Part shown: piece after piece, positions 18,062-28,312 of the stretch
Layout of the letters: every line of letters begins with the position of its first letter
Numbering within the stretch: position 1 is the stretch's first letter
Source: Chryseobacterium sp. H1D6B
Lineage (GTDB): Bacteria; Bacteroidota; Bacteroidia; Flavobacteriales; Weeksellaceae
Direction: 5' to 3'
Length of the DNA stretch: 64,000 bases
Assembly: GCF_029892445.1 (NCBI RefSeq)
Contig: NZ_JARXVJ010000001.1
Location: 3,410,001-3,474,000, forward strand
The notes under the pieces: model-generated
What the model was told of the DNA's origin: nothing
Database searches by the model: none
Seen by the model: only the letters and a program-made list of their open reading frames with translations
Made by a program: the position numbers and the translations under genes

Positions 18062-18604
18062 TTTGATGCAATATTATGATTACCACAATACCTGTACAAA
18101 CTTAATACTGGAATAATTCGGAAAGATTCATATGCTTCCTAATCTGTTTTACAAAATATATATATTGAAAATCAATAAGTTGTGTTTTATTCTTTTGTTT
18201 GTGTAAGATTTAATAATGATCCCAGATAGGTATTCGAATTTTTTCATTTTATATTTCGTTAAATTTGTGCAAATGATAATTATGAATAGGATTTATAGGA
18301 TAAAGGCTGAATTTCATGAGGATTATTGATCAATACCAATTTATTTTTTATCATTTTATTAGCTATTTTCCAAAATGTAAAATAGGTAGATTACGAATCC
18401 ATGATGAAAGGGATGATATTGAAAAACGGCAATAAATCGAAAAGAATAAAGAAGCCATAGATTTAAAGCAAAAGGAGGTCCTGTTACTTCAATTAAATGC
18501 TGCATGGGTCAAAAATGAAGTTTGAAGAAGGTGTTTTATTGCATGTTTTAAAGTTATTGGCCGTCAGGAGCATAGAAATAATAACCATTATAAAATATAA
18601 ACTT
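18062..18604. other. Intergenic region with a possible degraded coding remnant
   Basis: Most of this stretch is AT-rich with no gene. From 18361 to 18522 one plus-strand frame reads like protein (SYFPKCKIGRLRIHDERDDI, then KRQ, a stop, and IEKNKEAIDLKQKEVLLLQL), interrupted by a TAA at 18433 and ended by TGA. It resembles a coiled-coil protein end that has decayed. The parent gene was not identified. Confidence 0.35.
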
Positions 18605-20284
18605 ATGTCTAAAAAAATATCTGTGCACATATCTTGCCTTGAATGGACAGGCCATCAGTTTTTTGAAAGATTACACACTAATTTTATCTCTTTGTTTTTT
18701 CTTCTTTTTTTCTCTATCGCAAATGCTGAAACAATTTTATGTCCTGAAAATAAAAAAATAGATCAATTAATAGATCAGGCAACTTCTCTTAACAGCAACG
18801 GGAAAAGTAAAGAAGCTCTCAAACTGTTTCAAAAAGCTAATGATCTCGCTAAGGCTGTTGAGTGTGAAAAAGGGGAATTGAATGCAACAAAAAATATAAT
18901 GTTGATCTATTCCGAAGCTTATGACTATAAAAAGGCCTTGGAAATATCAAATAGAGCAAGAGTTTTGGCACTTAGCCAAGAAGATTATAAAACATTATCT
19001 ACTTTATGCAATAAAAGGGCGATATTATTTGAAAATTTGGGGATATATGGTGAGAGCCTAAAGGAGTATGAAGCAGCTCTGAAATATGCAATATTGATTG
19101 CTGAACCAGATCAGAGATATTATCAGACTTCTCTGGTTTATTATAATATGGCTCCTTATTATCAGGGACAGTCAGATAAAAAGGTTTTGTATTATCTGGA
19201 AAAAAGTAAGGAAGAGATATTGAAAATAAGTGATACTAGTAAGGAGGTTCCTTTAGACAAAAAGGCTGATATGTTGGTTTCAATAAATATGAACCTGGGA
19301 ATTCACTTCAGGGATTCCAAAAATAAAGGAAGAAATGTGAAGTTGTCTGAATTCTATTTTATACAGGCTTTAAAGCAGCTTCATTTAATTAAGAAAGAAA
19401 TAAATCTGGAAACTAAAATAGATTTATATCAGGCACTTCAAGAGTTGTATCAAATGAAAAAAGATTACAGGAAAGCAATACAATATGGTGAGAATATGCT
19501 GGCTATGGAGAGATCTAGCAGCATGCCTTATAACCGAAGAGTGGGGTATATGGTTTTGGCGAAATCTTATCTGGGGATTGGTGATAACTCTACCTCTCAA
19601 AAATATCTTGATCTTTTTTCAAAATTGAATGATAGTATTAATTCCGTAGAAAAGCAAGCTGTGGAAGATCCTGTAAAAAAAGTGATTTCAGACACTAAAA
19701 TCAACGGTGAGAAAAAGATTACAAGAATTGCTGCCATTTCTTTCGGTACCCTAATCCTGATGACTGGAGGAATGTTGATATACCGACGAAGAAGCCATAA
19801 AATTATTCACAAAAAATATGAAGATCTGATTGGTAAAATACTAAATGATAACGAAATCAATAAAATAGAACAAAGCTCAGATAGACATAATAAAAACAAT
19901 GGAATAAAAACGGCTATCACAATTACTGATGAAACAGTAAAGGTATTACTTGTAAAGCTTGAAAAATTTGAGACTTCAAAGAAGTATCTTCGAAAGGATT
20001 TGAGCCTTACCTGGATGGCTAATAGCCTTGCGACCAATCCAAAATATCTTTCAGAAATAATAAAAACCTATAAAAATCATAACTTCACAAGTTACATCAA
20101 TGAGCTTCGCATCAACTATATTATTAAGAAGCTTTATGAAAACCCAATTTATCGGGAATATAAAATAACCTCTTTGGCAGAAGAGTGCGGCTATGGTACG
20201 CCAAGGGTTTTTGTTAATGCTTTTAAGCAGCAAACAGGTTTTACACCGTCTTATTTTGTGGAACAGCTGAAAATTTCTGTGTAG
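18605..20284 (+). CDS. TPR-containing AraC-family transcriptional regulator, membrane-bound
   Basis: 559 residues from the ATG at 18605. The frame extends upstream to 18497, but that part is not needed and overlaps decayed sequence. Layout: a hydrophobic signal/anchor (FISLFFLLFFSIANAE), TPR-like helices over about residues 50-360, a transmembrane helix near residue 385 (AAISFGTLILMTGGMLIY) followed by basic YRRRSHK, then a cytoplasmic AraC/XylS DNA-binding domain at the C-terminus (LTWMANSLATNPKYLSEIIK and ITSLAEECGYGTPRVFVNAF). In Bacteroidetes such one-component proteins sense periplasmic signals through the TPRs and regulate nearby genes. The target is unknown; the oppositely oriented secreted-protein set or the downstream LytTR remnant are candidates. 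Confidence 0.75.
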   Translation: MSKKISVHISCLEWTGHQFFERLHTNFISLFFLLFFSIANAETILCPENKKIDQLIDQATSLNSNGKSKEALKLFQKANDLAKAVECEKGELNATKNIMLIYSEAYDYKKALEISNRARVLALSQEDYKTLSTLCNKRAILFENLGIYGESLKEYEAALKYAILIAEPDQRYYQTSLVYYNMAPYYQGQSDKKVLYYLEKSKEEILKISDTSKEVPLDKKADMLVSINMNLGIHFRDSKNKGRNVKLSEFYFIQALKQLHLIKKEINLETKIDLYQALQELYQMKKDYRKAIQYGENMLAMERSSSMPYNRRVGYMVLAKSYLGIGDNSTSQKYLDLFSKLNDSINSVEKQAVEDPVKKVISDTKINGEKKITRIAAISFGTLILMTGGMLIYRRRSHKIIHKKYEDLIGKILNDNEINKIEQSSDRHNKNNGIKTAITITDETVKVLLVKLEKFETSKKYLRKDLSLTWMANSLATNPKYLSEIIKTYKNHNFTSYINELRINYIIKKLYENPIYREYKITSLAEECGYGTPRVFVNAFKQQTGFTPSYFVEQLKISV

Positions 20285-20512
20285 TTTAACGTATTTAAAT
20301 TAGATTATAACAACGGAAATTGTAAATAGTAATAACCTAAACCTACAAAGAAATGAGAGTTATTTAGGGGTATCTGCTAAAATTCTTTTGAAAATAGATT
20401 AATTTAGCTTCTGGAATTTACCTTATTCAATTATGGAAAAGTTTAAGTCTAATTTTTTTCGTTTTATTAGTAATTAGAAAATTATATCTGTAATTTACAT
20501 TTTTGTGTCCGC

Positions 20513-20912
20513 AATTACCTATTGAAACCGGTATCCTTTGAGAGGTTCTTTAAATCTGTCAACAAGGTTTATGAGATTTTTCAAAAAGAGCAAAAAGTAG
20601 ATAACAGGGAATATCTTTTTGTGAAAAGCGGGAAACAATTAAAAAAGATACAAATCAAAGATTTACTTTTTATAAAAAGTATGGAGAACTATGTGATCAT
20701 TCATACATCAAATTCTAAAGAAATTGTGAGCACCGCTCTTAAAAAAAATGCTGGAAAAGCTACCAGAGGATGTTTTCCTACAGGTTCATCGTTGCTATAT
20801 TGTAAATATAAACCATATCAATGCTATTGATGGAAATATTCTCAAAGTTGATTCTCATCAAATACCGGTAGCGAGAAGTTTTAGAGATACCATTATTAAT
20901 CGTATTATTTAA
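20513..20912 (+). pseudogene. LytTR response regulator remnant (truncated and frameshifted)
   Basis: The 5' end begins with NYLLKPVSFERFFKSVNKVY, the final helix of a receiver domain ('DYLLKP'), but the rest of the receiver is absent. A LytTR domain follows (REYLFVKSGKQLKKIQIKDL, then LFIKSMENYVIIHT). Frame 1 is lost at a run of eight A residues (20741-20748). A second frame resumes with LPEDVFLQVHRCYIVNINHI and continues to ARSFRDTIINRII and a TAA at 20910-20912. Joining the two frames restores a full LytTR domain. It is therefore a non-functional relic unless slippage at the A8 tract rescues it. It lies 229 bases after the AraC/TPR gene. Confidence 0.8.
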
Positions 20913-21112
20913 ATTATACCACAAAGTGGAGATTTATTAATTCTAATGCTTACTCATTTACATGACAGAAACTTAAAAGGCGATAACTTAATATACGGCT
21001 TTACAATCAAAAAGGAATTTAAACAACGCCTGTAAACGAGGAACCAATTTAGGTTATTTAGGAAGGGAGATTCGAAGGGAGAGGAAAAGAGATTGGTAGA
21101 TTTATTTGTATT

Positions 21113-21170
21113 TGAGCAAACTTATCGAGCATTCTCTACCGCATCCGGTAGATAAGTGGCGGTTTGTGCC
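21113..21170. other. Structured RNA-like element beside the tracrRNA
   Basis: Three nested pairings: CAAAC (21117-21121) with GTTTG (21162-21166), CTTATC (21121-21126) with GATAAG (21151-21156), and TCTACCG (21135-21141) with CGGTAGA (21146-21152) around a CATC loop. The stems overlap by one or two bases, so not all form fully at once. It lies just downstream of the tracrRNA terminator (minus sense) and may belong to a longer tracrRNA form, to the cas leader, or to a separate RNA. Confidence 0.45.
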
Positions 21171-21185
21171 AGAATTAAGGATCAC

Positions 21186-21268
21186 TTAAAATGCCCCGAA
21201 GATAGTCGAGGCGCTAAATGTTTTCACAACGGAAAAATCCTTATTGTGAATTGCTTTTCAAAATTATT
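21186..21268 (-). ncRNA. tracrRNA
   Basis: Read on the minus strand. The segment complementary to 21243-21268 gives an anti-repeat AATAATTTTGAAAAGCAATT followed by CACAAT. It pairs with the first 26 or so bases of the CRISPR repeat as read on the minus strand, with one bulged A and a G-U pair at the end. Next comes AAGGATTTTTCCGTTGTGAA, whose AAGGA/TCC pairing is the usual nexus hairpin. The RNA ends with a 7-bp hairpin (21193-21212, one G-U pair, loop CUAUCU) and a short T-run. A consensus -7 box TATATTTG lies at 21273-21280, placing the start near 21267 and giving an RNA of about 80 nt. It is divergent from cas9. Confidence 0.85.
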
Positions 21269-21272
21269 AATA

Positions 21273-21280
21273 CAAATATA
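21273..21280 (-). promoter_or_regulatory. Bacteroidetes -7 box of the tracrRNA
   Basis: On the minus strand this is TATATTTG, an exact TAnnTTTG match, 5-7 bases upstream of the predicted tracrRNA start. No clear -33 TTTG is visible at the usual distance. Confidence 0.6.
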
Positions 21281-21370
21281 AGTCAAAAAATCATTACTGA
21301 TTTACGGGAATCCACAATTTGAATAAATTTTTAATTATTATTTTTATAAAGTATCAAAAAAATAAAAGTA

Positions 21371-24300
21371 ATGACTAAAAATATATTAGGTTTAGACTTA
21401 GGAGTTTCATCAATCGGTTGGGCGCTTGTTCAGGAGGATATTGAAAATCCAAAGAATAATAAGATTATTAAATTAGGGGTTCGTGTTAATCCGCTCACTG
21501 TTGACGAGAAAATTAATTTTGAAAAAGGAAAACCTATAACAACTAATGCAGGAAGAACTTTAGCCAGAGGAGCGAGAAGAAATCTGCAGAGATTTAAACT
21601 AAGGAGATTTCATCTTATTGATATTTTACAAAAAAATAACATTCTGAAACAAGCTGATCTGCTTGCAGAAGCTGGAAAAAATTCAACATTCCAGACACAG
21701 GAAATACGTGCTAAATCTGCTAAACAAAAAGTAGAATTATCCGAAATGGCCAGAGTTTTACTTTTAATTAATAAAAAAAGAGGGTATAAAAGCAGCCGTA
21801 AAGCCAAAAATGAAGATGAAGGACAGATTATCGACGGAATGTTTGTTGCCAAAAAATTATATGATGAAAAGCTGACTCCAGGAGAATATTCTTACCAGCT
21901 TTTAAAAGAGAGTAAGAAACAGTTACCCGATTTTTATCGTTCGGATTTACAGTCGGAATTTGACAAAATCTGGAATTTTCAAAAACAGTTTTATCCGGAA
22001 ATTTTTAGTGATAATCTTTATAAAGAATTACAAGGGAAAAATAAAAATGCTACTTGGAAGACTTTAGAAATACCTTTTTCGCTAGTCGGTATCAAGCAAA
22101 CCGGAACTTTGCAGGAGAAAAAACTGGAAAAATATTCTTGGAGAAGTGATGCCGTGAAAAAACAACTTGATTATGAAAAATTAGCAGTTGTTTTTCAGGA
22201 GATTAATAGTAATCTTTATAATTCCAGCGGCTATTTGGGAGCAATTAGTGATAGAAGTAAGGAACTGTATTTCAATAATCAGACGGTTGGAGAATATTTG
22301 TATCATCAAATTAAAGAAAATCCTCATACAAAACTCAAAAATCAGGTTTTTTATCGTCAGGATTATTTGGATGAATTTGAAAAAATCTGGGAAACCCAAT
22401 CCAAATATCACACGGTATTAACGAAAGAATTAAAAGAAGAAATCCGTGATGTTGTTATTTTCTATCAAAGAAAACTAAAGTCTCAGAAAGGATTAATAAG
22501 TATTTGTGAGTTTGAAAACCGAGAGATTGAAATTAAAGAGAACGGAAAAATTAAAAAGAAAACGGTTGGATTAAAAGTCGCTCCGAAATCTTCGCCTTTG
22601 TTTCAGGAGTTTAAAATCTGGCAGGTGCTTAATAATTTACAGTTTCAGAATATTGAGTCTAAGAAAATGTTTCCGATTGATTTAGATTTTAAAGAATCTA
22701 TTTTTAATGAAGTCAATGTAAAAGGAAGAATTTCTGCGAAAGCAGTTTTAGATTTATTGGGATATTCAGGTAAAGAATGGAAAACTAATTTTAAAGATAT
22801 TGAAGGAAATAATACCAACGAAAATCTGTATAATGCTTATTTAAAAATAATTGCTGACGAAGGATTTGAACTTCCAAAAGAATTTAAATTGAATGTTGAT
22901 GATGATATTTATGTTTCGAAGATTGCCTGTTCTGCAGGTAAAATAAAGGATTTCATTAAAGAAAAATTTTCCGAAATAGGAATTAATACTTCTATTCTAG
23001 ATTTTAACCCTGAGCTCGAAGGAAAAGATTTTGAAAAACAAGTTTCTTATCAGTTTTGGCACTTGCTTTATTCTTATGAAGGTGATGATTCTCAATCAGG
23101 AAATGAAAAACTGTATGAGCTTTTGGAGAAAAAATTTGGTTTCAAAAAAGAGCATTCCAAAATATTGGGCAATATTGGATTTCCTCAAGATTATGGAAAT
23201 TTAAGCACGAAAGCGATGCGAAAAATCATTCCCCATTTAAAAGCAGGTTTGTCGTTTGCTAAGAAATCAAAGGAAGATAATATTCTTTCTGCAACGGCAA
23301 TGGCAGGTTATAATCATTCAAATTCATATACCAAAGAAGATTTGGAGAAAAGAGTTCTGAAAGAAAAGTTAGAAATTTTACCTAAAAATTCTTTGCGAAA
23401 CCCTGTTGTAGAAAAGATTTTAAATCAAATGATAAATTTGGTAAATGAAGCTGTTGAAGAATATGGAACACTAGATGAAGTAAGAATAGAATTAGCCAGA
23501 GAACTCAAAAAAAATGCTGAAGAGAGAGCGAATATGACTTCAGAAATAGGTAAGGCAACTTTACTTCATCAAAAATATGAGGAGATTTTAAAAAGAGAAT
23601 TTGATATTCCTGCTCCTTCTCGAAACGATATTATTCGATATAAATTATATTTGGAACTGGCAAATAACGGTTATAAAGACTTATATACAGATGTTCAGGT
23701 TAAGAGAGAAGAACTTTTCACAAATAAGTACGATATAGACCATATTATTCCGCAATCGCGATTTTTTGATGATAGTTTTTCTAATAAAGTTTTGGTACCA
23801 AGAGGTGCAAATCTTAAAAAAGCAAATCAGACTGCATTTGATTATCTGGAGAATGAAGACACACAAAAATTAGAAAAATTTCTCAATATCATCAAAAATC
23901 TTTATGATAAAGGTGAAATAACGAAAGCTAAATATGAAAAACTCCAGAAAAAGGGTAGCGATATTGGCGAAGGTTTTATTGAAAGAGATTTACGCGATAC
24001 CCAATATATAGCAAAAAAAGCTAAAGAAATTCTTTTTGGAATTACTAATTCTGTGGTTTCTACTTCCGGTAAAATCACTGATAAACTGCGTGAAGACTGG
24101 AATCTAGTGAATACGATGAAAGAGCTTAATTTGGATAAATATAAAAAATTAGGTTTAACGGAAACTTTACTGAATTCTAAAGGTGAAGAAAAAGAAAGAA
24201 TTATAGATTGGTCTAAAAGAAATGACCACCGTCATCATGCAATGGATGCTCTCACGGTTGCATTCACGACACAAAATCATGTTCAGTACCTCAATTATCT

Positions 24301-25597
24301 CAACGCGAGAAAAGATGAAGATCATAAGCAGCATAAAATTATATCAAATATTGAAAATTTAATTACTAAAGTATTTGAGAAGAAAAACGGTGCAAAACAG
24401 AGAAGATTTATAGAGCCAATTCATAATTTCAGAGTGGATGCTAAAAAACATTTGGACGAAATATTGATTTCACATAAAGCAAAAAATAAAGTAGTTACTA
24501 AAAATATAAATAAGATTAAGAAAAAGGGGAGCGTGGTTGCAAAAGCTGAGCTTACTCCAAGAGGACAGCTTCATAAGGAAACCATTTATGGAAGCTCTAA
24601 ATTCCTTAAAACCAAAGACGAAAAAATTTCAGGAAAGTTCAATTTAGAAACGATTAATAAAGTTCAGAATGAAAAGTATAAAAATGCTTTATTGGAAAGA
24701 TTAAAAGAATTTGGAGAAGATTCTAAAAAGGCATTTACAGGTAAAAATATGATTTCGAAAAATCCAATATATCTTGATGAAGAAAAAACGCTGCAAATAC
24801 CTGAAAGTGTGACTTTAGCCTGGTATGAAACAATATATACCATAAGAAAATCTGTAAACCCGGATAATTTTAAGGATTATAAAAACATAGACAAAGTAAC
24901 GGATAAAAAGATTCGTACTGTTTTAACTGATAGATTGCGAAAGTTTAACGGAAATTCAAAAGAAGCATTTTCAGATTTAGAGAATAATCCAATTTGGCTG
25001 AACAAATCCAAGGGAATTGCAATAAAAACGGTTACGATTACCGGAATGAACAATGTGGAAGCGCTGCACTATAAAAAAGATCATCTGGGAAAGGAAATAT
25101 TAGATAAAAAAGGTGATAGAATGCCTGTTGATTTTGTAAGTACAGGAAATAACCATCACGTCGCTATTTATGAAGATGCAAAAGGAAACTTACAGGAAAG
25201 GGTAGTAAGCTTCTATGAAGCCGTTGAAAGGGTAAATCAAGGACTTTCTGTTATCAATAAAGATTATAACGCTGGTTTGGGGTGGAAGTTTTTATTCACA
25301 ATGAAACAAAATGAAATGTTCTTATTTCCATCAGAAGATTTTAATCCTAAAGAAATTGATTTATTTGATAAAAAGAATTTAAAACTAATTGCTAAGAATT
25401 TGTTTAGAGTACAGAAGTTTGGGGAGCTTTCGAAGTCAGGGTTTTGGTTTAGACATCATTTAGAAACATCAGTTGATGTAAAAAAAGAATTAAGAAATTA
25501 TTCTTATTTAGACTTTTACAGTAAAGATTTTATGAAAACAATCGTTAAAGTTAGGCTTAATCATTTAGGCAAAATTGTACAGGTAGGAGAATATTAA
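21371..25597 (+). CDS. cas9: Cas9 RNA-guided endonuclease, type II-C
   Basis: 1408 residues. RuvC-I ILGLDLGVSSIGWALVQ with D9; arginine-rich bridge helix (about 63-80, ARGARRNLQRFKLRRFHLID); RuvC-II RIELARE with E707; HNH YDIDHIIPQSRFFDD with D790/H791, N805 and N814; RuvC-III HRHHAMDA with H956 and D959. All catalytic residues are present, so the enzyme should be active. The length fits the large II-C Cas9 group of flavobacteria (Capnocytophaga, Riemerella, Flavobacterium). With crRNA and tracrRNA it cuts PAM-bearing double-stranded DNA; the PAM cannot be read from this sequence. The cas1 start is 14 bases downstream. No csn2 or cas4 is present, confirming II-C. Confidence 0.97.
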   Translation: MTKNILGLDLGVSSIGWALVQEDIENPKNNKIIKLGVRVNPLTVDEKINFEKGKPITTNAGRTLARGARRNLQRFKLRRFHLIDILQKNNILKQADLLAEAGKNSTFQTQEIRAKSAKQKVELSEMARVLLLINKKRGYKSSRKAKNEDEGQIIDGMFVAKKLYDEKLTPGEYSYQLLKESKKQLPDFYRSDLQSEFDKIWNFQKQFYPEIFSDNLYKELQGKNKNATWKTLEIPFSLVGIKQTGTLQEKKLEKYSWRSDAVKKQLDYEKLAVVFQEINSNLYNSSGYLGAISDRSKELYFNNQTVGEYLYHQIKENPHTKLKNQVFYRQDYLDEFEKIWETQSKYHTVLTKELKEEIRDVVIFYQRKLKSQKGLISICEFENREIEIKENGKIKKKTVGLKVAPKSSPLFQEFKIWQVLNNLQFQNIESKKMFPIDLDFKESIFNEVNVKGRISAKAVLDLLGYSGKEWKTNFKDIEGNNTNENLYNAYLKIIADEGFELPKEFKLNVDDDIYVSKIACSAGKIKDFIKEKFSEIGINTSILDFNPELEGKDFEKQVSYQFWHLLYSYEGDDSQSGNEKLYELLEKKFGFKKEHSKILGNIGFPQDYGNLSTKAMRKIIPHLKAGLSFAKKSKEDNILSATAMAGYNHSNSYTKEDLEKRVLKEKLEILPKNSLRNPVVEKILNQMINLVNEAVEEYGTLDEVRIELARELKKNAEERANMTSEIGKATLLHQKYEEILKREFDIPAPSRNDIIRYKLYLELANNGYKDLYTDVQVKREELFTNKYDIDHIIPQSRFFDDSFSNKVLVPRGANLKKANQTAFDYLENEDTQKLEKFLNIIKNLYDKGEITKAKYEKLQKKGSDIGEGFIERDLRDTQYIAKKAKEILFGITNSVVSTSGKITDKLREDWNLVNTMKELNLDKYKKLGLTETLLNSKGEEKERIIDWSKRNDHRHHAMDALTVAFTTQNHVQYLNYLNARKDEDHKQHKIISNIENLITKVFEKKNGAKQRRFIEPIHNFRVDAKKHLDEILISHKAKNKVVTKNINKIKKKGSVVAKAELTPRGQLHKETIYGSSKFLKTKDEKISGKFNLETINKVQNEKYKNALLERLKEFGEDSKKAFTGKNMISKNPIYLDEEKTLQIPESVTLAWYETIYTIRKSVNPDNFKDYKNIDKVTDKKIRTVLTDRLRKFNGNSKEAFSDLENNPIWLNKSKGIAIKTVTITGMNNVEALHYKKDHLGKEILDKKGDRMPVDFVSTGNNHHVAIYEDAKGNLQERVVSFYEAVERVNQGLSVINKDYNAGLGWKFLFTMKQNEMFLFPSEDFNPKEIDLFDKKNLKLIAKNLFRVQKFGELSKSGFWFRHHLETSVDVKKELRNYSYLDFYSKDFMKTIVKVRLNHLGKIVQVGEY

Positions 25598-25611
25598 TTA
25601 AAATTTGAATC

Positions 25612-26840
<1,229 letters not shown>

Positions 26841-26860
26841 ATTTTAAATTCTAAAAACAA

Positions 26861-26893
26861 AAACAATCTACTGATAATCAGTAGATTGTTTTT
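26861..26893. terminator. Bidirectional terminator between cas2 and the CRISPR array
   Basis: A 13-bp stem (AAACAATCTACTG at 26861-26873 and its complement at 26879-26891) with loop ATAAT. It is flanked by T residues on the plus side and A residues on the minus side, so it can end the plus-strand cas operon and the minus-strand array transcript. Its place just 4 bases before the first repeat fits converging transcription. Confidence 0.8.
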
Positions 26894-26896
26894 GAG

Positions 26897-27904
26897 GTTG
26901 TGACTCATCACGAAGATAATAATTTTTGAAAGCAATTCACAACGACATACTTCGCAGATATTTTTTTGCTAGTGTTGTGACTCATCACGAAGATAATAAT
27001 TTTTGAAAGCAATTCACAACTGTATAGTGGGATGTTGTTCATTTTTTTATGTTGTGACTCATCACGAAGATAATAATTTTTGAAAGCAATTCACAACCAG
27101 TACATGGAGACTTTAAAAATACTCTCGGTTGTGACTCATCACGAAGATAATAATTTTTGAAAGCAATTCACAACATCCATTTGCCAACAAGAAGCTCATG
27201 GGAAGTTGTGACTCATCACGAAGATAATAATTTTTGAAAGCAATTCACAACCATCAGTACTGTCAATAAACTTTATGCAGTGTTGTGACTCATCACGAAG
27301 ATAATAATTTTTGAAAGCAATTCACAACTTTTTAATTTTGACCGAGTAGATCTGAGAAGTTGTGACTCATCACGAAGATAATAATTTTTGAAAGCAATTC
27401 ACAACGTTAAGTCAGGTGGCAATTTTAGCCTATAAGTTGTGACTCATCACGAAGATAATAATTTTTGAAAGCAATTCACAACAATATTAAAGACATTGAA
27501 ATGGTGACGTATGTTGTGACTCATCACGAAGATAATAATTTTTGAAAGCAATTCACAACTGTTTACGTTGTGACTCATCACGAAGATAATAATTTTTGAA
27601 AGCAATTCACAACGCACGGCCGAATTCTCTATTGCTCTCTGTTTCACGAAGATAATAATTTTTGAAAGCAATTCACAACCTCACATTGCTACTTTCGTAA
27701 AGCCGGTTGGTTGTGACTCATCACGAAGATAATAATTTTTGAAAGCAATTCACAACCAAGACCAGGAACACCGACAAGCTCTCTTTGTTGTGACTCATCA
27801 CGAAGATAATAATTTTTGAAAGCAATTCACAACAGCTCTTCATCTAAAGGATAGGAAAATCTGGTTGTGACTCATCACGAAGATAATAATTTTTGAAAGC
27901 AATT
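26897..27904 (-). CRISPR. Type II-C CRISPR array, 14 repeats and 13 spacers
   Basis: Twelve full 47-bp repeats, starting (plus strand) GTTGTGACTCATCACGAAGA and ending GAAAGCAATTCACAAC. Full copies start at 26897, 26974, 27051, 27128, 27205, 27282, 27359, 27436, 27513, 27567, 27710 and 27787. Repeat 11 (27644-27679) lacks the first 11 bases. Repeat 14 (27864-27904) lacks the last 6 bases. Spacers are 30 bp, except one of 7 bp (27560-27566). The ends GTTGTGA/TCACAAC are an inverted repeat. The tracrRNA anti-repeat matches the plus-strand 3' half of the repeat, so crRNAs must be made from the minus strand. On that strand each repeat carries TTG, 21 nt, TATCTTCG, close to the Bacteroidetes promoter consensus. 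Spacer targets are unknown. Confidence 0.97.
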
Positions 27905-28054
27905 TATTATGATTTGTTCAATATTAACCATTCAATTCGGCGTTTCATTGAGTATCGGCCTTCTTAAAAGAAGCAGCTAACATATATAGAAAATCCAAGA
28001 TAATGACTGTTTCATCTTCATTAACACATATTCCATTATGCCTTAATATTTTTA

Positions 28055-28312
28055 ATGCCTGATCAGACTATGAATTCCTATCTCAAAGAAATTGCGAATG
28101 TTTGTGGAATCAATAAGGAGTTGACGTTCCATATCGCAAGACATATATTTGCGACAACTGTTACATTGTCTAATGGCGTTCCAATTGAAAGTGTAAGTAA
28201 AATGCTTGGTCACACGAATATCAAAACCACTCAGCACTATGCTAAAATTTTGGATAAGAAAGTGAGCGATGATATAGCCATTCTAAGAAGTAAAATGCAA
28301 AATGATGATGCA
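28055..28312 (+). pseudogene. Tyrosine recombinase (integrase) 3' fragment
   Basis: About 86 codons encode the C-terminal catalytic part of a tyrosine site-specific recombinase: LTFHIARHIFATTVTLSNG (the H-x-x-R box), VSKMLGHTNIKTTQHYAKIL (the second H and the Tyr nucleophile) and a final helix. The catalytic-domain start and the core-binding domain are missing, and a stop lies in frame at 28022. It runs without a break into an unrelated isochorismatase-like tail. Probably the relic of an integrated conjugative element or genomic island that once ended here, beside the degenerate end of the CRISPR array. Confidence 0.8.

Noticed and set aside
27447..27671. A 74-codon minus-strand frame with repeated LLSKIIIF segments
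   Set aside because: It is made of CRISPR repeats read as protein; no real gene.
26897..27904. Plus-strand transcription of the CRISPR array
   Set aside because: The only anti-repeat found (21243-21268) pairs with the repeat half that is 5' on the minus strand, so plus-strand crRNAs would not bind the tracrRNA properly.
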